From NCBI RefSeq assembly GCF_900156695.1, contig NZ_FTOM01000001.1, positions 1 to 64,000 of the forward strand: a stretch of DNA of 64,000 nucleotides, written 5' to 3'. Made by a program: the position numbers and the translations under genes. This document shows positions 18,772-28,104 of the stretch, piece after piece. This stretch comes from Phaeovulum vinaykumarii (GTDB lineage: Bacteria > Pseudomonadota > Alphaproteobacteria > Rhodobacterales > Rhodobacteraceae). Every line of letters begins with the position of its first letter. Position 1 is the first letter of the stretch. Under the pieces are notes generated by a model. That model was not told where the DNA came from and ran no database searches. It saw only the letters and a list, made by a program, of their open reading frames with translations.

Positions 18772-19905
18772 TCACAGCGGCGGGATATCCCCTGGCGCGC
18801 GCATCGCGTGGAAATCGGCCACGAAACTGTCCAGCGTCCCGGCCGCGATCGCGCCCCGCAGCCCCGCCATCAGCTCCTGATAATAATGCAGGTTGTGCCA
18901 GGTCAGCAGCATCGACGAGATGATCTCGCCGGCGCGGAAGACATGGTGCAGATAGGCCCGGCTGTAGCCGCGGCAGGCCGGGCAGGTGCAGGCCTCGTCC
19001 AGCGGACGCGGATCCTCGGCGTGGCGCGCGTTCTTGATGTTGACGACGCCGTGGCGGGTGAAGGCCTGCCCCGTCCGCCCCGAGCGCGAGGGCAGCACGC
19101 AATCCATCATGTCGACGCCGCGCTGGACCGCGCCCACGATGTCGTCGGGCTTGCCCACCCCCATCAGATAGCGCGGCCGGTCCGCGGGCAGAAGCCCCGG
19201 CGCATAGTCCAGCACCTCGAACATGGCCGCCTGCCCCTCGCCCACGGCCAGCCCTCCGATGGCATAGCCGTCAAAGCCGATCTCGCGCAGCGTCTCGGCG
19301 CTTTGCGCGCGCAGATCGGGGAAGGTGGACCCTTGCATGATCCCGAACAGCGCATGCCCCGGACGGTCGCCGAAGGCGTCGCGCGACCGCCGCGCCCAGC
19401 GCATCGACAATTCCATCGAAGCCTGCGCCTGCTCGCGGGTCGCGGGATAGGGCGTGCATTCGTCGAAGGCCATCACGATATCCGAACCCAGAAGCCGCTG
19501 GATCTCCATCGAGCGTTCGGGGCTGAGCATGTGGCGGCTGCCGTCGATATGCGAGGCAAAGCGCACGCCCTCCTCGGTCATCTTGCGCAGGCCGGTCAGG
19601 CTCATCACCTGAAAGCCCCCCGAATCGGTCAGGATCGGGCCGGACCAGTTCATGAAGCGGTGCAGCCCGCCCAGCGCGGCGACACGTTCGGCGGTGGGGC
19701 GCAGCATCAGGTGATAGGTGTTGCCCAGCAAGATGTCGGCGCCCGTGGCCGCCACGCTTTCGGGCAGCATCGCCTTGACGGTGGCGGCGGTGCCCACGGG
19801 CATGAAGGCCGGCGTGCGGATCGGCCCGCGGGGGGTGTGGATCGTGCCGGTGCGGGCCGCGCCGCAGGTGGCGGCCAGGTCGAAACGGAAGGCGGGGTCG
19901 GACAT
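18772..19905 (-). CDS. tgt: tRNA-guanine transglycosylase
   Basis: A 377-residue queuine/preQ1 tRNA-ribosyltransferase that swaps G34 in tRNAs with GUN anticodons. Motifs seen are [47 protein letters not shown] with the catalytic aspartate, and [20 protein letters not shown] with the nucleophile aspartate. The zinc site [16 protein letters not shown] (CxCx2C...H) lies near residue 315. The length is typical for bacterial Tgt. ATG 19905 follows CAGGAG; the upstream extension has no homology. It stands alone on the minus strand. Confidence 0.95.
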   Translation of the reverse strand: MSDPAFRFDLAATCGAARTGTIHTPRGPIRTPAFMPVGTAATVKAMLPESVAATGADILLGNTYHLMLRPTAERVAALGGLHRFMNWSGPILTDSGGFQVMSLTGLRKMTEEGVRFASHIDGSRHMLSPERSMEIQRLLGSDIVMAFDECTPYPATREQAQASMELSMRWARRSRDAFGDRPGHALFGIMQGSTFPDLRAQSAETLREIGFDGYAIGGLAVGEGQAAMFEVLDYAPGLLPADRPRYLMGVGKPDDIVGAVQRGVDMMDCVLPSRSGRTGQAFTRHGVVNIKNARHAEDPRPLDEACTCPACRGYSRAYLHHVFRAGEIISSMLLTWHNLHYYQELMAGLRGAIAAGTLDSFVADFHAMRAPGDIPPL

Positions 19906-20194
19906 CGGGGGCTCCTGAAACTGTCCTTCCGATAGGGCCAATGGCGCCGAAAGCCAAGCCTTGCGGGCCATCCCGTGACGGGCGCGCGCGCCCATGCCGA
20001 CCTGCCCCCCGCCCCGGCACGGGGCCGCCGACGCGCCCCGCAAGGGCGGCGCGCACGGACCTTCGGCAAACCGGCCCTTCTTGCGCGCCCCCCCAAGGGA
20101 CGGCTAGAAAGGTCGCAAACCGCCCGACAAGGCCCCCGAGGGAGAGCAGGACAATGCGCGCGACCCCCCGCCCGTCAACGCCCGGAGCCATGGC

Positions 20195-21571
20195 ATGAAG
20201 GTCATCATCTGCGGGGCGGGCCAGGTCGGCTGGCAGATCGCCCGCCATCTTTCGGGTGAACGCAACGACGTGACGGTCGTCGATTCCAACGCCGAGCTGG
20301 TGCGCCGGGCCACCGACACGCTGGATGTGCAGGGGGTGGCGGGCTTTGCCTCGTATCCGGCGGTGCTGGACCGCGCCGGGGCGCGCGATTGCGACCTGAT
20401 CATCGCCGCGACCCATTCCGACGAGGTCAACATGGTCACCTGCCAGGTGGCCCATTCGATCTTCGGCATCACCCGCAAGATTGCCCGCCTGCGCGCGCAG
20501 GAATACATGGAGCCGGTCTATACCGACCTCTATCGCCGCGACCACCTGCCCATCGACGTCGTGATCAGCCCCGAACGCGAGGTGGCCGAGGCCGCGCTCC
20601 AGCGTCTGGCCGCCCCCGCCGCCTTCGACACCGAGAGCTTCCTGGGCGGGCAGGCCCAGCTTCTGGGGATCGCGCTGTCGGACGAATGCCCGGTGCTGAA
20701 CACGCCGCTGCGCCAGCTGACCGACCTGTTCTCGACGCTGCGCGCCATCGTCGTGGGCGTGCGCCGCGAGGGGCGGCTCTTTGCGCCCGAGCCGGGCGAT
20801 CAGCTTTTCGGCGGCGACCAGATCTATGTCTTCGCCCATCTTCAGGACGTGGGCCGCACCCTCGAGATCTTCGGCAAGACCGCGCTCAAGCAGGAACGCG
20901 TGGTGATCGTGGGCGGCGGCAATGTCGGGCTGGCGGTGGCCCGCGCGCTCGAGGCGCGCACCGAGCGCGTGCGCACCAAGATCATCGAGAAATCCCGCGA
21001 ACAGGCCGAACGTGCCGCCGATGCGCTGGAACGGACCATCGTGCTCAACGGCGACGGGCTGTCGGCCGAACTGCTGGAAGAAGCCGATATCGAACGCGCC
21101 GATGCGGTGCTGGCGGTCACCGACGACGACAAGACCAACATCCTGGTCGGCGTGCGCGCCAAGCAGGCGGGCTGCCCGATGGCGGTGGTTCTGGTCAACG
21201 ACAATTCCATGGTGCAGATGCTGGGGGCGCTGGACATCGACGCCTATATCAACCCGCGCGCCACCACCGTCAGCTCGATCCTGCGCCACATCCGCCACGG
21301 CCGCGTGCGCGCGATCTATTCGATCGGTGACGCCGAGGCCGAGGTGATCGAAGCCCAGGTCATGTCCACCTCGCCCATCACCGGGCGGGCCATCCGCGAC
21401 ATCGCCTTCCCCGAGGGCGTGCTGGTCGGCGCGATCATGAAGGGCGGGCAGGTCATCACCCCCTCGGGCGACACCCGCATCGAGGAAGGCGACGTGATCG
21501 CGCTGTTTGCGCTGTCGGCCGATATCCCCGAGGTCGAGCGCCTGTTGCAGGTGTCGATCGACTTCTTCTGA
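20195..21571 (+). CDS. trkA: Trk potassium uptake regulatory protein TrkA
   Basis: A 458-residue peripheral NAD-binding protein that gates TrkH potassium channels. Two RCK units are seen. The first is MKVIICGAGQVGWQIARHLS (GxGxxG) with acidic VVDSNAEL. The second begins at about 235 with VVIVGGGNVGLAVARALEAR. Each is followed by a TrkA-C domain (about 145-220 and 365-450, ending GDVIALFALSADIPEVERLL). Full length. The trkH partner follows after a 350-bp gap with repeats. The start lies 290 bp from the divergent tgt start. Confidence 0.95.
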   Translation: MKVIICGAGQVGWQIARHLSGERNDVTVVDSNAELVRRATDTLDVQGVAGFASYPAVLDRAGARDCDLIIAATHSDEVNMVTCQVAHSIFGITRKIARLRAQEYMEPVYTDLYRRDHLPIDVVISPEREVAEAALQRLAAPAAFDTESFLGGQAQLLGIALSDECPVLNTPLRQLTDLFSTLRAIVVGVRREGRLFAPEPGDQLFGGDQIYVFAHLQDVGRTLEIFGKTALKQERVVIVGGGNVGLAVARALEARTERVRTKIIEKSREQAERAADALERTIVLNGDGLSAELLEEADIERADAVLAVTDDDKTNILVGVRAKQAGCPMAVVLVNDNSMVQMLGALDIDAYINPRATTVSSILRHIRHGRVRAIYSIGDAEAEVIEAQVMSTSPITGRAIRDIAFPEGVLVGAIMKGGQVITPSGDTRIEEGDVIALFALSADIPEVERLLQVSIDFF

Positions 21572-21920
21572 TGCGCGGGGCCGTCGCCATAGCCCGTCGC
21601 CGGACGCGCGTCACCAGGCCGACCCGCAGCGCGGCCCCTGCGCGCGGCGCCGCGTTCCTTTGCACGGCCCGGCCGGGCCAGAGCTGGGCGGGTCCGTCAC
21701 GCGTCGATGGGACGCCTCCCCGCCCGACGCCTCCCCACCCACTGTATCCCGGAGCGCTTCACCCAGCTCTGGCGCATCCGGTTCCGGCGCATCCGGCTCT
21801 GGCGCATCCGGTTCTGGCGCATCCGGTTCCGGCGCATCCGGTTCCGGCGCCGTATCATCCCGCCCAACCCGGCGCGCCCTGCGGGGCGCAGGCCCTGCCC
21901 CAGCCCCGCGGAGAGACGTC
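21572..21920. other. trkA-trkH intergenic region with 15-bp tandem repeats
   Basis: This 349-bp gap holds no convincing gene. The trkH frame is open across it and would encode a repeated Gly-Ala-Ser-Gly-Ser segment, but this is not typical TrkH sequence, and a good ribosome site precedes the internal ATG at 21921. The repeat array is listed separately. Confidence 0.6.
21771..21845. repeat. Five tandem 15-bp repeats between trkA and trkH
   Basis: Five head-to-tail copies of GGCGCATCCGGTTCC (minor variants GGCTCT and GGTTCT at the end of the unit) run from 21771 to 21845. The unit length is a multiple of three, so reading frames across it stay open. Confidence 0.9.
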
Positions 21921-23441
21921 ATGGAGGCCCTGAGCCGCATCCCGCTCTTCGTGATCCTGATGGGGCTGGGCACGGCCGCCATGTTCGTGCCCGCCGCCCA
22001 TGCCCTGACCCAGGACGCGCATGCGATCGCCCGGCCGTTCTTCTATGCCGGTATCCTGTTTTCGGTGCTGACCACGCTGATCGGGCTGGCCACGGCCTCG
22101 GGGCGGATCGGGCATTCGGCGCGCGGACAGCTGATGACGCTTCTGGCCACCTTCACCGCGCTGCCGCTGATGCTGGCCGTGCCCTTCAGCGAGGCGCTGC
22201 CCGACACCGGCCTCTACAACGCCTGGTGGGAGATGGTCTCGGCGCTGACCACCACCGGCGCCACGCTCTATCCGCCCGAACGGCTGGCGCCGACGCTGCA
22301 TCTGTGGCGCGCGCTGGTGGGCTGGATGGGGGGGTTCTTCGTGCTGGTCACGGCGCTGGCGGTGCTGGCACCGATGCGGCTGGGCGGCTTCGAGGTCTTC
22401 GTGTCCGGGGGGGCGACGGGCGCCGCGCTCGAGGTGACACGCCCGCGCGCGCCGCGCCATGCGCCACCCTCCGAACGCATCCTGCGCTATGGCATGACGC
22501 TGTTTCCCGCCTATGCGGGGCTGACCTTCGCGCTGTGGGTGGCGCTGCTGATCGCGGGCGATCCATCGCTGGTGGCGCTGTGTCATGCGATGGCGACGCT
22601 CTCGACCTCGGGGATCTCGCCCATCGCCGGGCCCGCCGAGGCGCCTTCGGGCGTGATCGGCGAGGGGCTGATCTTCGTCATGCTGCTGCCCGCCTTCTCG
22701 CGCCGGTTCTGGCCCGGCGGGATCGAGTTCCGGGCCTCGGACCGGCTGGTCAAGGATCCCGAGATCCAGCTGGCGCTGGGGCTGATCCTGATCGTGCCGC
22801 TGGTGTTCTTCTTCCGTCACTGGCTGGGCGCGCTCGAGGTCGCACAGGGCGTCGATCTGCACATGGCGGTGACCTCGCTCTGGGGGGGGATGTTCACGGT
22901 GGCCTCGTTCCTGGCCTCGGCGGGGTTCGAAAGCTCGGGCTGGATCGAGGCGCGCGACTGGTCGGGGCTGGCCGCACCGGGGCTGATCCTGGCGGGGCTG
23001 GCGATCACGGGGGGCGGCATCGCCACCACCGCGGGCGGGGTGAAGCTGCTGCGGGTCTACACGCTGGTGCGCCACGGCGAGCGCGAGCTGGAACGGCTGG
23101 TCCACCCCTCCTCGGTGGCCGGCGGCGGCCCCATCGCCCGGCGGCTGCGCCGGCAGGGCGCCTATATCTCGTGGATCTTCTTCATGCTCTTTGCCATGTC
23201 GATCGCGGTGGCGACGATGGGGGTGTCGTTCTCGGGGCTGGGGTTCGAACATTCGGTGCTGCTGTCGATCGCGGCGCTGTCGAACACCGGGCCGCTGGCC
23301 GGCATCTCGGGGCTGGCGCCACTGCCCTGGTGGGAACTGGGCGGCGACGCCAAGGCGATCCTGGCGGGCGCGATGGTGCTGGGCCGGCTCGAGACGCTGG
23401 CGATCATCGCGCTGTTCAACCCCGAACTCTGGCGCCCCTGA
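21921..23441 (+). CDS. trkH: TrkH-family potassium channel subunit
   Basis: A 506-residue membrane protein with four M1-P-M2 repeats typical of the TrkH/KtrB family. Filter-region sequences are SALTTTGATLYPPE, MATLSTSGISPIAG, SAGFESSGWIEARDW and LSNTGPLAGISGLA. The third and fourth repeats carry the G-I-A-T-T-A-G-G and LLRVYTLVRHGERELERL segments. Downstream of trkA, it forms the Trk uptake pair. The ATG at 21921 has GGAGAG upstream; the long N-terminal extension with the 15-bp repeats was rejected. It differs clearly from the second TrkH at 60.6-62.1 kb. Confidence 0.85.
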   Translation: MEALSRIPLFVILMGLGTAAMFVPAAHALTQDAHAIARPFFYAGILFSVLTTLIGLATASGRIGHSARGQLMTLLATFTALPLMLAVPFSEALPDTGLYNAWWEMVSALTTTGATLYPPERLAPTLHLWRALVGWMGGFFVLVTALAVLAPMRLGGFEVFVSGGATGAALEVTRPRAPRHAPPSERILRYGMTLFPAYAGLTFALWVALLIAGDPSLVALCHAMATLSTSGISPIAGPAEAPSGVIGEGLIFVMLLPAFSRRFWPGGIEFRASDRLVKDPEIQLALGLILIVPLVFFFRHWLGALEVAQGVDLHMAVTSLWGGMFTVASFLASAGFESSGWIEARDWSGLAAPGLILAGLAITGGGIATTAGGVKLLRVYTLVRHGERELERLVHPSSVAGGGPIARRLRRQGAYISWIFFMLFAMSIAVATMGVSFSGLGFEHSVLLSIAALSNTGPLAGISGLAPLPWWELGGDAKAILAGAMVLGRLETLAIIALFNPELWRP

Positions 23442-23631
23442 GCACAGGCGCCCCCCCTCGCGCGGGAAATCCCGCGCTATGGCCACAAGGCAACGCCCCG
23501 CAACCGCACGAAATCAGGGCTGGAAAACCCCGCGACTTCGGGCATACTCGGGCCAAGCGGGGCGATAACCCGCCCACAAGGACGCAACGCGCCGAACTCG
23601 CCAAGCGCCGACGGCAAGAATAACAAAGGCA

Positions 23632-23871
23632 ATGGAAATGGCCGCCGACAAACAGAACCTTCAGGATGCCTTCCTCAACCATATCCGCAAGACCAAGGTG
23701 CCCGTCACGATCTTCCTGATCAACGGCGTCAAGCTGCAAGGCGTGATCACCTGGTTTGACAATTTCTGCGTGCTCTTGCGCCGCGACGGCCAGAGCCAGC
23801 TGGTCTACAAGCACGCCATCTCGACCATCATGCCCGGTCAGCCGATCTCCCTTTATGAAGGTGACGCCTGA
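23632..23871 (+). CDS. hfq: RNA chaperone Hfq
   Basis: A 79-residue Sm-like RNA chaperone that pairs small RNAs with mRNAs. Seen are the Sm1 motif ([40 protein letters not shown]) and Sm2 with [14 protein letters not shown], including the YKHA signature. The C-terminal tail is short, as usual in alphaproteobacteria. Two adjacent ATGs (23632 and 23638) follow AAAGG; either could serve. Hfq is immediately followed by hflX, the conserved order. Confidence 0.97.
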   Translation: MEMAADKQNLQDAFLNHIRKTKVPVTIFLINGVKLQGVITWFDNFCVLLRRDGQSQLVYKHAISTIMPGQPISLYEGDA

Positions 23872-25172
23872 GCACGCCGACACCGACCGCCGCGCGTCCC
23901 ACCCGCGCCTATGTGTTGCATCCCGCGCTGCGCGAGGGGCCGCAGGCACGCGCTGAGGGGGCGGCCGCGCGCAGCCCCGGACATCGTCTCGAGGAGGCCG
24001 TCGCGCTGGCCCGCGCGCTGCCCCGCCTGTCGGTCGAAGGGTCCGAGATCGTGCGCCTGGCCCGGCCCCATCCCGGTCATCTCTTCGGCACCGGCAAGCT
24101 TGACGAGCTGAAGACGCGCCTTTCGGAGGCCGAGATCGACCTGGTGCTGGTCGATGGCCCGGTGACGCCGGTCCAGCAGCGCAACCTGGAACGGGCATGG
24201 GGGGTCAAGCTTCTCGACCGCACCGGGCTGATCCTCGAGATCTTTGCCGACCGCGCCCGCACGCGCGAGGGCGTGCTTCAGGTCGAGCTGGCCGCGCTCA
24301 GCTATCAGCGCACGCGGCTGGTGCGGGCCTGGACCCACCTCGAACGCCAGCGCGGCGGGCTTGGCTTCGTGGGCGGCCCCGGCGAGACCCAGATCGAAGC
24401 CGACCGCCGCGCCATCGACGAACAGATGGTGCGCCTGCGCCGGCAATTGGCCCGCGTCGTGCGCACCCGCGAATTGCACCGCGCCGCGCGCGCCCGCGTG
24501 CCGTTTCCGGTGGTCGCCCTCGTCGGCTATACCAACGCCGGGAAATCCACGCTTTTCAACCGCGTGACCGGCGCCGAGGTGATGGCCAAGGACATGCTCT
24601 TTGCCACGCTCGACCCGACGATGCGCGCGCTGGCGCTGCCCGGCGGCGGGCGGGTGATCCTGTCGGATACGGTGGGGTTCATCTCGGATCTGCCGACCGA
24701 GCTGGTCGCGGCCTTCCGCGCCACCCTCGAGGAGGTGCTCGAGGCCGATCTGATCGTGCATGTGCGCGACATCGCCCACCCCGAGACCGACGCCCAGGCC
24801 GCCGATGTCGAGGCCGTGCTCGAGGCCCTGGGCGTGGACGCCGCGGTGCCACGGCTCGAGGTCTGGAACAAGATCGACGCGCTGGACCCCGAGATGCGCG
24901 CGGGCCTTGCCGCGCAGGCCGCGCGCCGCGACGAGGTCTTTGCGCTTTCCGCGCTGACCGGCGAGGGGCTGGCCCCGCTGATGGCCGCGATCGAGGCCGC
25001 GACCGGCGCAGACCGCCACCCCGCGCGGCTGACCCTGCCCTTTGAGGCCGGCGACCGGCGCGCAGCCCTGCACCGGATGGGCGTGGTGCGCCACGAGCGC
25101 GAGGCCGAGGACGGTTGGGAGATCGACGTTATGTGGTCCGAGGCCGAGAAGGGCCGCTTCAGCGGCGCGTGA
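23868..25172 (+). CDS. hflX: Ribosome-associated GTPase HflX (probable CTG start)
   Basis: A GTPase that splits stalled 70S ribosomes. The N-terminal HflX domain ([30 protein letters not shown]) is followed by the glycine-rich [19 protein letters not shown] linker. The G-domain then has G1 [10 protein letters not shown]3 [11 protein letters not shown]4 NKID and G5 SALTG. Conserved N-terminal residues [11 protein letters not shown] are encoded before the first GTG (23913). The only earlier candidate in frame is CTG at 23868, which overlaps the hfq stop (CTGA) and has GAAGG six bases upstream; an in-frame stop lies just before. CTG is therefore proposed, giving about 434 residues. Confidence 0.9.
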   Translation: MSTPTPTAARPTRAYVLHPALREGPQARAEGAAARSPGHRLEEAVALARALPRLSVEGSEIVRLARPHPGHLFGTGKLDELKTRLSEAEIDLVLVDGPVTPVQQRNLERAWGVKLLDRTGLILEIFADRARTREGVLQVELAALSYQRTRLVRAWTHLERQRGGLGFVGGPGETQIEADRRAIDEQMVRLRRQLARVVRTRELHRAARARVPFPVVALVGYTNAGKSTLFNRVTGAEVMAKDMLFATLDPTMRALALPGGGRVILSDTVGFISDLPTELVAAFRATLEEVLEADLIVHVRDIAHPETDAQAADVEAVLEALGVDAAVPRLEVWNKIDALDPEMRAGLAAQAARRDEVFALSALTGEGLAPLMAAIEAATGADRHPARLTLPFEAGDRRAALHRMGVVRHEREAEDGWEIDVMWSEAEKGRFSGA

Positions 25173-25436
25173 GCCCCGCGCGCGCCGGGCATCGCCCAAG
25201 CCCGGCCCGCCGAAAAGACGGGCGCATTCCCGATCCCCACCAGCGCACCGGCGCCGACGCGCTCCCGAAGGGATCCAGTCATGGCCATTCCGCCGCGCGC
25301 GTCCTCCCGCGCCCGCACGATCCCGAAGGGGCCCGTCATGGCGCCGCGCGGCGCCCCCTCTCCCGAGCCCGGCCGCCGCATGCGAACCACGGGATCGGCG
25401 GGCCGGGCATGGCGCGCCGGGGACGGCGCACGGGGA

Positions 25437-25465
25437 AAACCCCCGGCCTTCGGGACCGGGGGTTT
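25437..25465 (-). terminator. Candidate terminator hairpin
   Basis: A perfect 10-bp stem AAACCCCCGG/CCGGGGGTTT with a 9-nt loop. Read on the minus strand it ends in TTTT, so it could end transcription of the minus-strand genes at 25.6-26.9 kb. Confidence 0.5.
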
Positions 25466-25507
25466 CCTGCCTGCCCGCAGGGGGACGTTGCGGAACAGGG
25501 TCTTCAG

Positions 25508-25535
25508 AGCGCCCCACCGAGCGGGGCCCTCTTTT
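25508..25535 (+). terminator. Candidate terminator for hflX
   Basis: An 8-bp stem with one mismatch (AGCGCCCC/GGGGCCCT) is followed by CTTTT on the plus strand. A second perfect 9-bp stem GGCGGCCCG/CGGGCCGCC follows at 25538-25562. Confidence 0.45.
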
Positions 25536-25616
25536 CAGGCGGCCCGGTTGCCTCGGGCCGCCCGCGTCTGGCTCAGGTCGTCGGGCTCAGGTCATCCGGG
25601 CTCAGGTCGTCTGGCC

Positions 25617-26606
25617 TCAGGCCGCCTTGTTGATGTCCAGCCGGACCAGCGTCTGGTTGAGCAGGATATAGGCGATCTCGCCGAAGGTGACCGGGCCGGT
25701 GAAGCTGCCGGTGCGCTTGCCCTCGAGATCGCCGTAAAGATAGTTCAGGATGCAGTTGCACGAATACTGCCCCTCGCCCTTGCCCTCGGCGCCTTCGGCA
25801 AAAGCTTCGGCGTAATTGCCCAGCGCACCGGCCAGACGATATTCCACCCCCGCCACGACCGGGGCATAGAACGACACCTCGCCGGTGTCGGGGTTCACGT
25901 CGCGGATCGACACATTGACCAGCGCGCCGGCGTAATTGGCCACCAGCGGCAGACGGGTGTCGATGCCGTTCTGCGCGACATAGGCGGCGAAATCGACCTC
26001 GGCGCCGTTGACGGTAGCCTTGCGGGTCGAGAAGCCGCTTTCGGGGAAGGTGAAGCTCAGATCGGCATTGTCGCCCTGCGCGAAGATGTTGAGGATGTCG
26101 AGATCGACCATCCGCCCTTCGGGCAGCGCCACATGCAGCAGCACCACGCCTTCGTCATGCGCCATGCCGGTCGCGCCGTCAAAGACCTTGGGGGCGCGCG
26201 TGCCGATCTCGTCGAGATGGACACCCGTCACCCAGCCGGCCAGCGGCTGATCGAAGAGACCGGGGTATTCCTGGCCCGCGACGGCGAATTCCGAATGCGC
26301 CAGCGAGAAGGCCGGGATCATGATCATGGTGAAGCCGCCCGTCACATAGCCATCGGCGATATGCGACAGCGACCCGTGGGGCAGATAGCGCGGCGTGGCG
26401 CCCGAGGCTTCGGCGAAAGTGGTCACGAACAGCCGGTCGCGCACCACGGCGCCGCCGGTGTCGGTGACGAAATAGACGGTGGTGCCGCCGATCCAGGCGC
26501 CGCGCGGCAGTTGCGCCAGAAGCGTCTCGTCGCCGGCGATGACCATCACCGCGCCTTCGCGGATGCGGGCCGAGACCTCGGGCACGCTGAGCATTTCGTT
26601 TTTCAT
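25617..26606 (-). CDS. Uncharacterised conserved protein (DUF6976-like)
   Basis: A 329-residue soluble protein. Distinctive segments are RGAWIGGTTVYFVTDTGGAV at about 35-54, ADGYVTGGFTMIMIPAFSLA, GQYSCNCILNYLYGDLEG near 287-304 and GPVTFGEIAYILLNQTLVRL near the end. The N-terminal glycine-rich strand and the C-terminal FGEI/N-x-T-L pattern recall FIST-type sensor proteins, but I cannot confirm that by eye. I recall similar proteins under DUF6976. AAGGATG precedes the ATG. Together with the 69-residue gene upstream it forms a two-gene minus-strand unit. No signal peptide or membrane segment is seen, and the function is unknown. Confidence 0.6.
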   Translation of the reverse strand: MKNEMLSVPEVSARIREGAVMVIAGDETLLAQLPRGAWIGGTTVYFVTDTGGAVVRDRLFVTTFAEASGATPRYLPHGSLSHIADGYVTGGFTMIMIPAFSLAHSEFAVAGQEYPGLFDQPLAGWVTGVHLDEIGTRAPKVFDGATGMAHDEGVVLLHVALPEGRMVDLDILNIFAQGDNADLSFTFPESGFSTRKATVNGAEVDFAAYVAQNGIDTRLPLVANYAGALVNVSIRDVNPDTGEVSFYAPVVAGVEYRLAGALGNYAEAFAEGAEGKGEGQYSCNCILNYLYGDLEGKRTGSFTGPVTFGEIAYILLNQTLVRLDINKAA

Positions 26607-26643
26607 GGCATCATCCTTTCAGACCCGCAGGCCGGGCAAGCGT

Positions 26644-26853
26644 TCAGAAGCGGGCCATATCGGCCACGGCAAAGGGGTTCTTCATCACGAAATCGCGCAG
26701 CTCGGTGATCTTGGCGGCCAGCGTGGCGGGGGCGGCCTTCACGTCGCGGCGCAGGCGCGTCACCAGAATGCGCGTGGCCAGCGCCGCGGAAGACAGATCG
26801 CTTTCAGTCGTCAGAACCCGCTTCCAACGGGGATCGCTACCATCCGGAATCAT
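26644..26853 (-). CDS. Small uncharacterised protein
   Basis: A 69-residue basic, helical protein (MIPDGSDPRWKRVLTTESDL; AALATRILVTRLRRDVKAAP; ELRDFVMKNPFAVADMARF). A strong GGAGG lies seven bases before the ATG, which supports real translation. It is 37 bp upstream of the DUF6976-like gene and probably cotranscribed. I recognise no domain. Confidence 0.55.
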   Translation of the reverse strand: MIPDGSDPRWKRVLTTESDLSSAALATRILVTRLRRDVKAAPATLAAKITELRDFVMKNPFAVADMARF

Positions 26854-27106
26854 TCCAAACCTCCTTCATATTCGGGTGCGACGATGCGCCCCATGTCTTA
26901 ATGAAGGGTGGAGAGAATCGATCGAAGGCCCTGCTTTTCGTCACATGGTTGACAAGCTGTAGCGCCCACCGCTGCCCCCGACGGCGCGCGCCGGGGCACC
27001 CCCTTGGAAGTGGCGCCCGAAGCTGGCATCGTGGCCGCGATGCTGCGCCGCAGCGCGCCGAAGACAGGCCCCACCCCGAAAGGCCCCCCCCCGAAAGGCC
27101 CCCTTG

Positions 27107-28054
27107 ATGCTGCCCATCCTGACCGTCACGCTGAACCCCACGGTGGACCTGTCCACCTCGGCCGAGAATGTCGCCCCCGACCGCAAGCTGCGCTGCACCC
27201 GCGCCACCGCCGATCCGGGCGGCGGCGGGCTCAATGTCAGCCGCGCGATCTCGGCGCTGGGGGGGCATTCGACGGCCTTCGTGGCGGTGGGCGGACCCAA
27301 CGGCGACAAGCTGGTGCATCTGCTGGCCGAGGCCGGGATCGGCCTGTCGCCCTTTCCCGCCCCCGGCGAGACACGCCAGAGCTTCACCGTCAACGACCAG
27401 ACCAGCGGCGCGCAATACCGCTTCGTGATGCCCGGCCCGCGCTGGCCGGCGGCCTCGGTGACCGAGGCCCTGCGCCGCATCGCCCGCGCCGCCCCCCAGG
27501 GCGGTCTGGTGGTGCTGTCGGGCAGCCAGCCCCCCGGCGTGCCCGAGGATTTCCCCGCGCGCCTGGCCTCGCGCATCGCGCGCACGCAGGCGCGGCTGAT
27601 CCTCGACACCTCGGGGCCGGCGCTGCATGCGCTGCTCGATGCGGGCGCGCGGCCGGCGCATGTGCTGCGCATGGATGACATCGAGGCCGAGGGGCTGGCC
27701 GGCGGCCCCCTGCCCGACCGCCGCGACAGCGCCGAATTCGCGCAATCGCTGGTGGCGCGCGGGATCGCCGAGATCGTGATCGTGGCGCGCGGGGCCGAAG
27801 GTTCGGTGCTGGCCACCGCGACCGAACGCTTCCACGCCGCGGCGGCCGAGGTGCCCGTGGTCTCGAAGGTGGGGGCGGGCGACAGTTTCGTGGGCGCCTT
27901 CACCCTGGCCCTGGCGCAGGAGGCAGACCTTGCGCGCGCGCTGCAACTGGGGGTGGCGGCGGCCAGTGCCGCGGTGATGACCGAGGCGACCGAGCTGTGC
28001 CGGCCCGCCGATGTGCGCCGCCTGACCCCGCATTGCAAGGTGACGCGGATCTGA
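27107..28054 (+). CDS. PfkB-family sugar kinase (phosphofructokinase-like)
   Basis: A 315-residue ribokinase-superfamily kinase, closest in pattern to 1-phosphofructokinase/6-phosphofructokinase-2. Motifs are ILTVTLNPTVDLS at the start, the substrate-binding PGGGGLNVSRAISALGG (PfkB signature 1, about 37-53) and VSKVGAGDSFVGAFTLALAQ (signature 2 with catalytic aspartate, about 254-273). The start is the ATG at 27107; a TTG precedes it directly. No fructose PTS gene is adjacent, so the sugar phosphate is uncertain. It stands between the uncharacterised pair and the sox region. Confidence 0.85.
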   Translation: MLPILTVTLNPTVDLSTSAENVAPDRKLRCTRATADPGGGGLNVSRAISALGGHSTAFVAVGGPNGDKLVHLLAEAGIGLSPFPAPGETRQSFTVNDQTSGAQYRFVMPGPRWPAASVTEALRRIARAAPQGGLVVLSGSQPPGVPEDFPARLASRIARTQARLILDTSGPALHALLDAGARPAHVLRMDDIEAEGLAGGPLPDRRDSAEFAQSLVARGIAEIVIVARGAEGSVLATATERFHAAAAEVPVVSKVGAGDSFVGAFTLALAQEADLARALQLGVAAASAAVMTEATELCRPADVRRLTPHCKVTRI

Positions 28055-28104
28055 GGCAGCGGCGCTGCGGCGGTGGCGCTGCGGCGGCGGTGGGCGCCTT
28101 TCGG

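Larger units (their letters stand above)
25173..25616. other. Convergent intergenic region with hairpins, no gene
   Basis: This 444-bp gap between convergent hflX and the DUF6976-like gene contains no convincing coding sequence. It holds a near-perfect repeat of a TCCCGAAGGG...GTCATGG segment (25263-25287 and 25322-25345), a perfect hairpin at 25437-25465, terminator-like hairpins at 25508-25562, and short direct repeats of GGCTCAGGTCGTC up to the stop codon at 25617. Confidence 0.6.

Noticed and set aside
21507-21920. N-terminal extension of TrkH through the 15-bp repeats (GASGS repeats)
   Set aside because: TrkH proteins begin at the MEALSRIP-like start; a good ribosome site precedes 21921 and the extension has no family support.
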